A stretch of 33,052 bases of DNA from Paramecium sonneborni (taxonomy: Eukaryota > Ciliophora > Oligohymenophorea > Peniculida > Parameciidae). Shown here in pieces: positions 32,837 to 33,052 of the stretch (the stretch's first letter is position 1; every line of letters begins with the position of its first letter). The position numbers and the translations under genes were made by a program. Location: NCBI GenBank assembly GCA_905182985.1, contig CAJJDN010000019.1:654600-687651 (forward strand). Reading direction: 5' to 3'. The notes below the pieces were generated by a model. It made no database searches. It was not told the origin of the DNA and was given only the letters and a program-made list of their open reading frames with translations.

Positions 32837-33052
32837 AATATTTATTCAATATAATAAATCATTTCTTTGCTTTTTCTACAACTTAATTTTCAATTAACTA
32901 CATTTTTATTAAATTACACTAGGTTATATCCATCGATTCCATTCCTTTTTGATAAAATAATAAAAAATATACCTAAATAGTAGTTTCTAAATTATATGAA
33001 TTTGAAAACACTTTCAAACAAATAATTAAATAGCTTATTGGGTATTATTTTA

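Noticed and set aside
1..33052. CRISPR array, transposon ends, telomere repeats or tRNA genes
   Set aside because: I looked for regular spaced repeats, inverted terminal repeats, C4A2-type telomeric runs and GC-richer cloverleaf-like segments, and saw none that hold up by eye.

Overview
This window looks like a piece of macronuclear chromosome from a ciliate, most likely Paramecium or a close relative. Three things in the sequence support this. The long reading frames make sense only if TAA and TAG encode glutamine and TGA is the sole stop. The coding frames are interrupted by tiny introns of 19-32 nt, nearly all starting GTA. The DNA is extremely AT-rich, with genes on both strands separated by as little as 20-100 bases. 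Because standard-code ORFs break at every TAA or TAG, most short ORFs found that way are fragments of the genes described here. I built gene models by reading with TGA-only stops and removing tiny introns. For nearly every model the exon total then divides by three and family motifs run across the joins.

Layout. 1-2830 (+): a Yippee-like zinc protein, a short uncertain frame, and a GSK3/shaggy kinase with a long N-terminal extension. 2926-6877 (-): a two-C2HC zinc-finger protein, an ARMC9-like LisH/ARM protein (a ciliary basal-body family) and a small RING-H2 protein. 7440-10252 (+): a Lifeguard/TMBIM membrane protein, a decayed eIF4A-type DEAD-box pseudogene and an unknown single-pass membrane protein. 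10621-11288 (-): a poorly resolved, probably degenerate stretch. 11345-16177 (+): a RING-YEATS fusion protein, a SET-domain methyltransferase of the LSMT/SETD type with a large insertion, and a secreted/type I membrane protein with an EGF-like motif. 16392-18423 (-): a two-pass membrane protein. 19776-25532 (+): a very large intronless DEAH-helicase/RING-IBR-RING fusion. 25553-27362 (-): a predicted myristoylated EF-hand-like protein and a predicted myristoylated Ulp1-like (possibly inactive) protease. 27528-31315 (+): a coiled-coil protein and an intronless hybrid histidine kinase. 31567-32836 (-): a coiled-coil protein.

A 1107-base stretch (18102-19208) is repeated perfectly at 19210-20316, with a single N between the copies. 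This is best read as an unmerged contig overlap, not biology. It duplicates the 5' ends of the divergent membrane-protein and helicase genes.

There is no sign of an operon, CRISPR array, prophage or other bacterial-type cluster. Several genes share a ubiquitin/SUMO theme (RING-H2, RING-YEATS, DEAH-RBR, Ulp1-like), but nothing shows they act together. The most interesting items are the RING-YEATS architecture, the DEAH-RBR protein, the eIF4A pseudogene with a lost splice donor, a 24-nt stopless intron in GSK3, and the frequent AAG/GAG intron ends.
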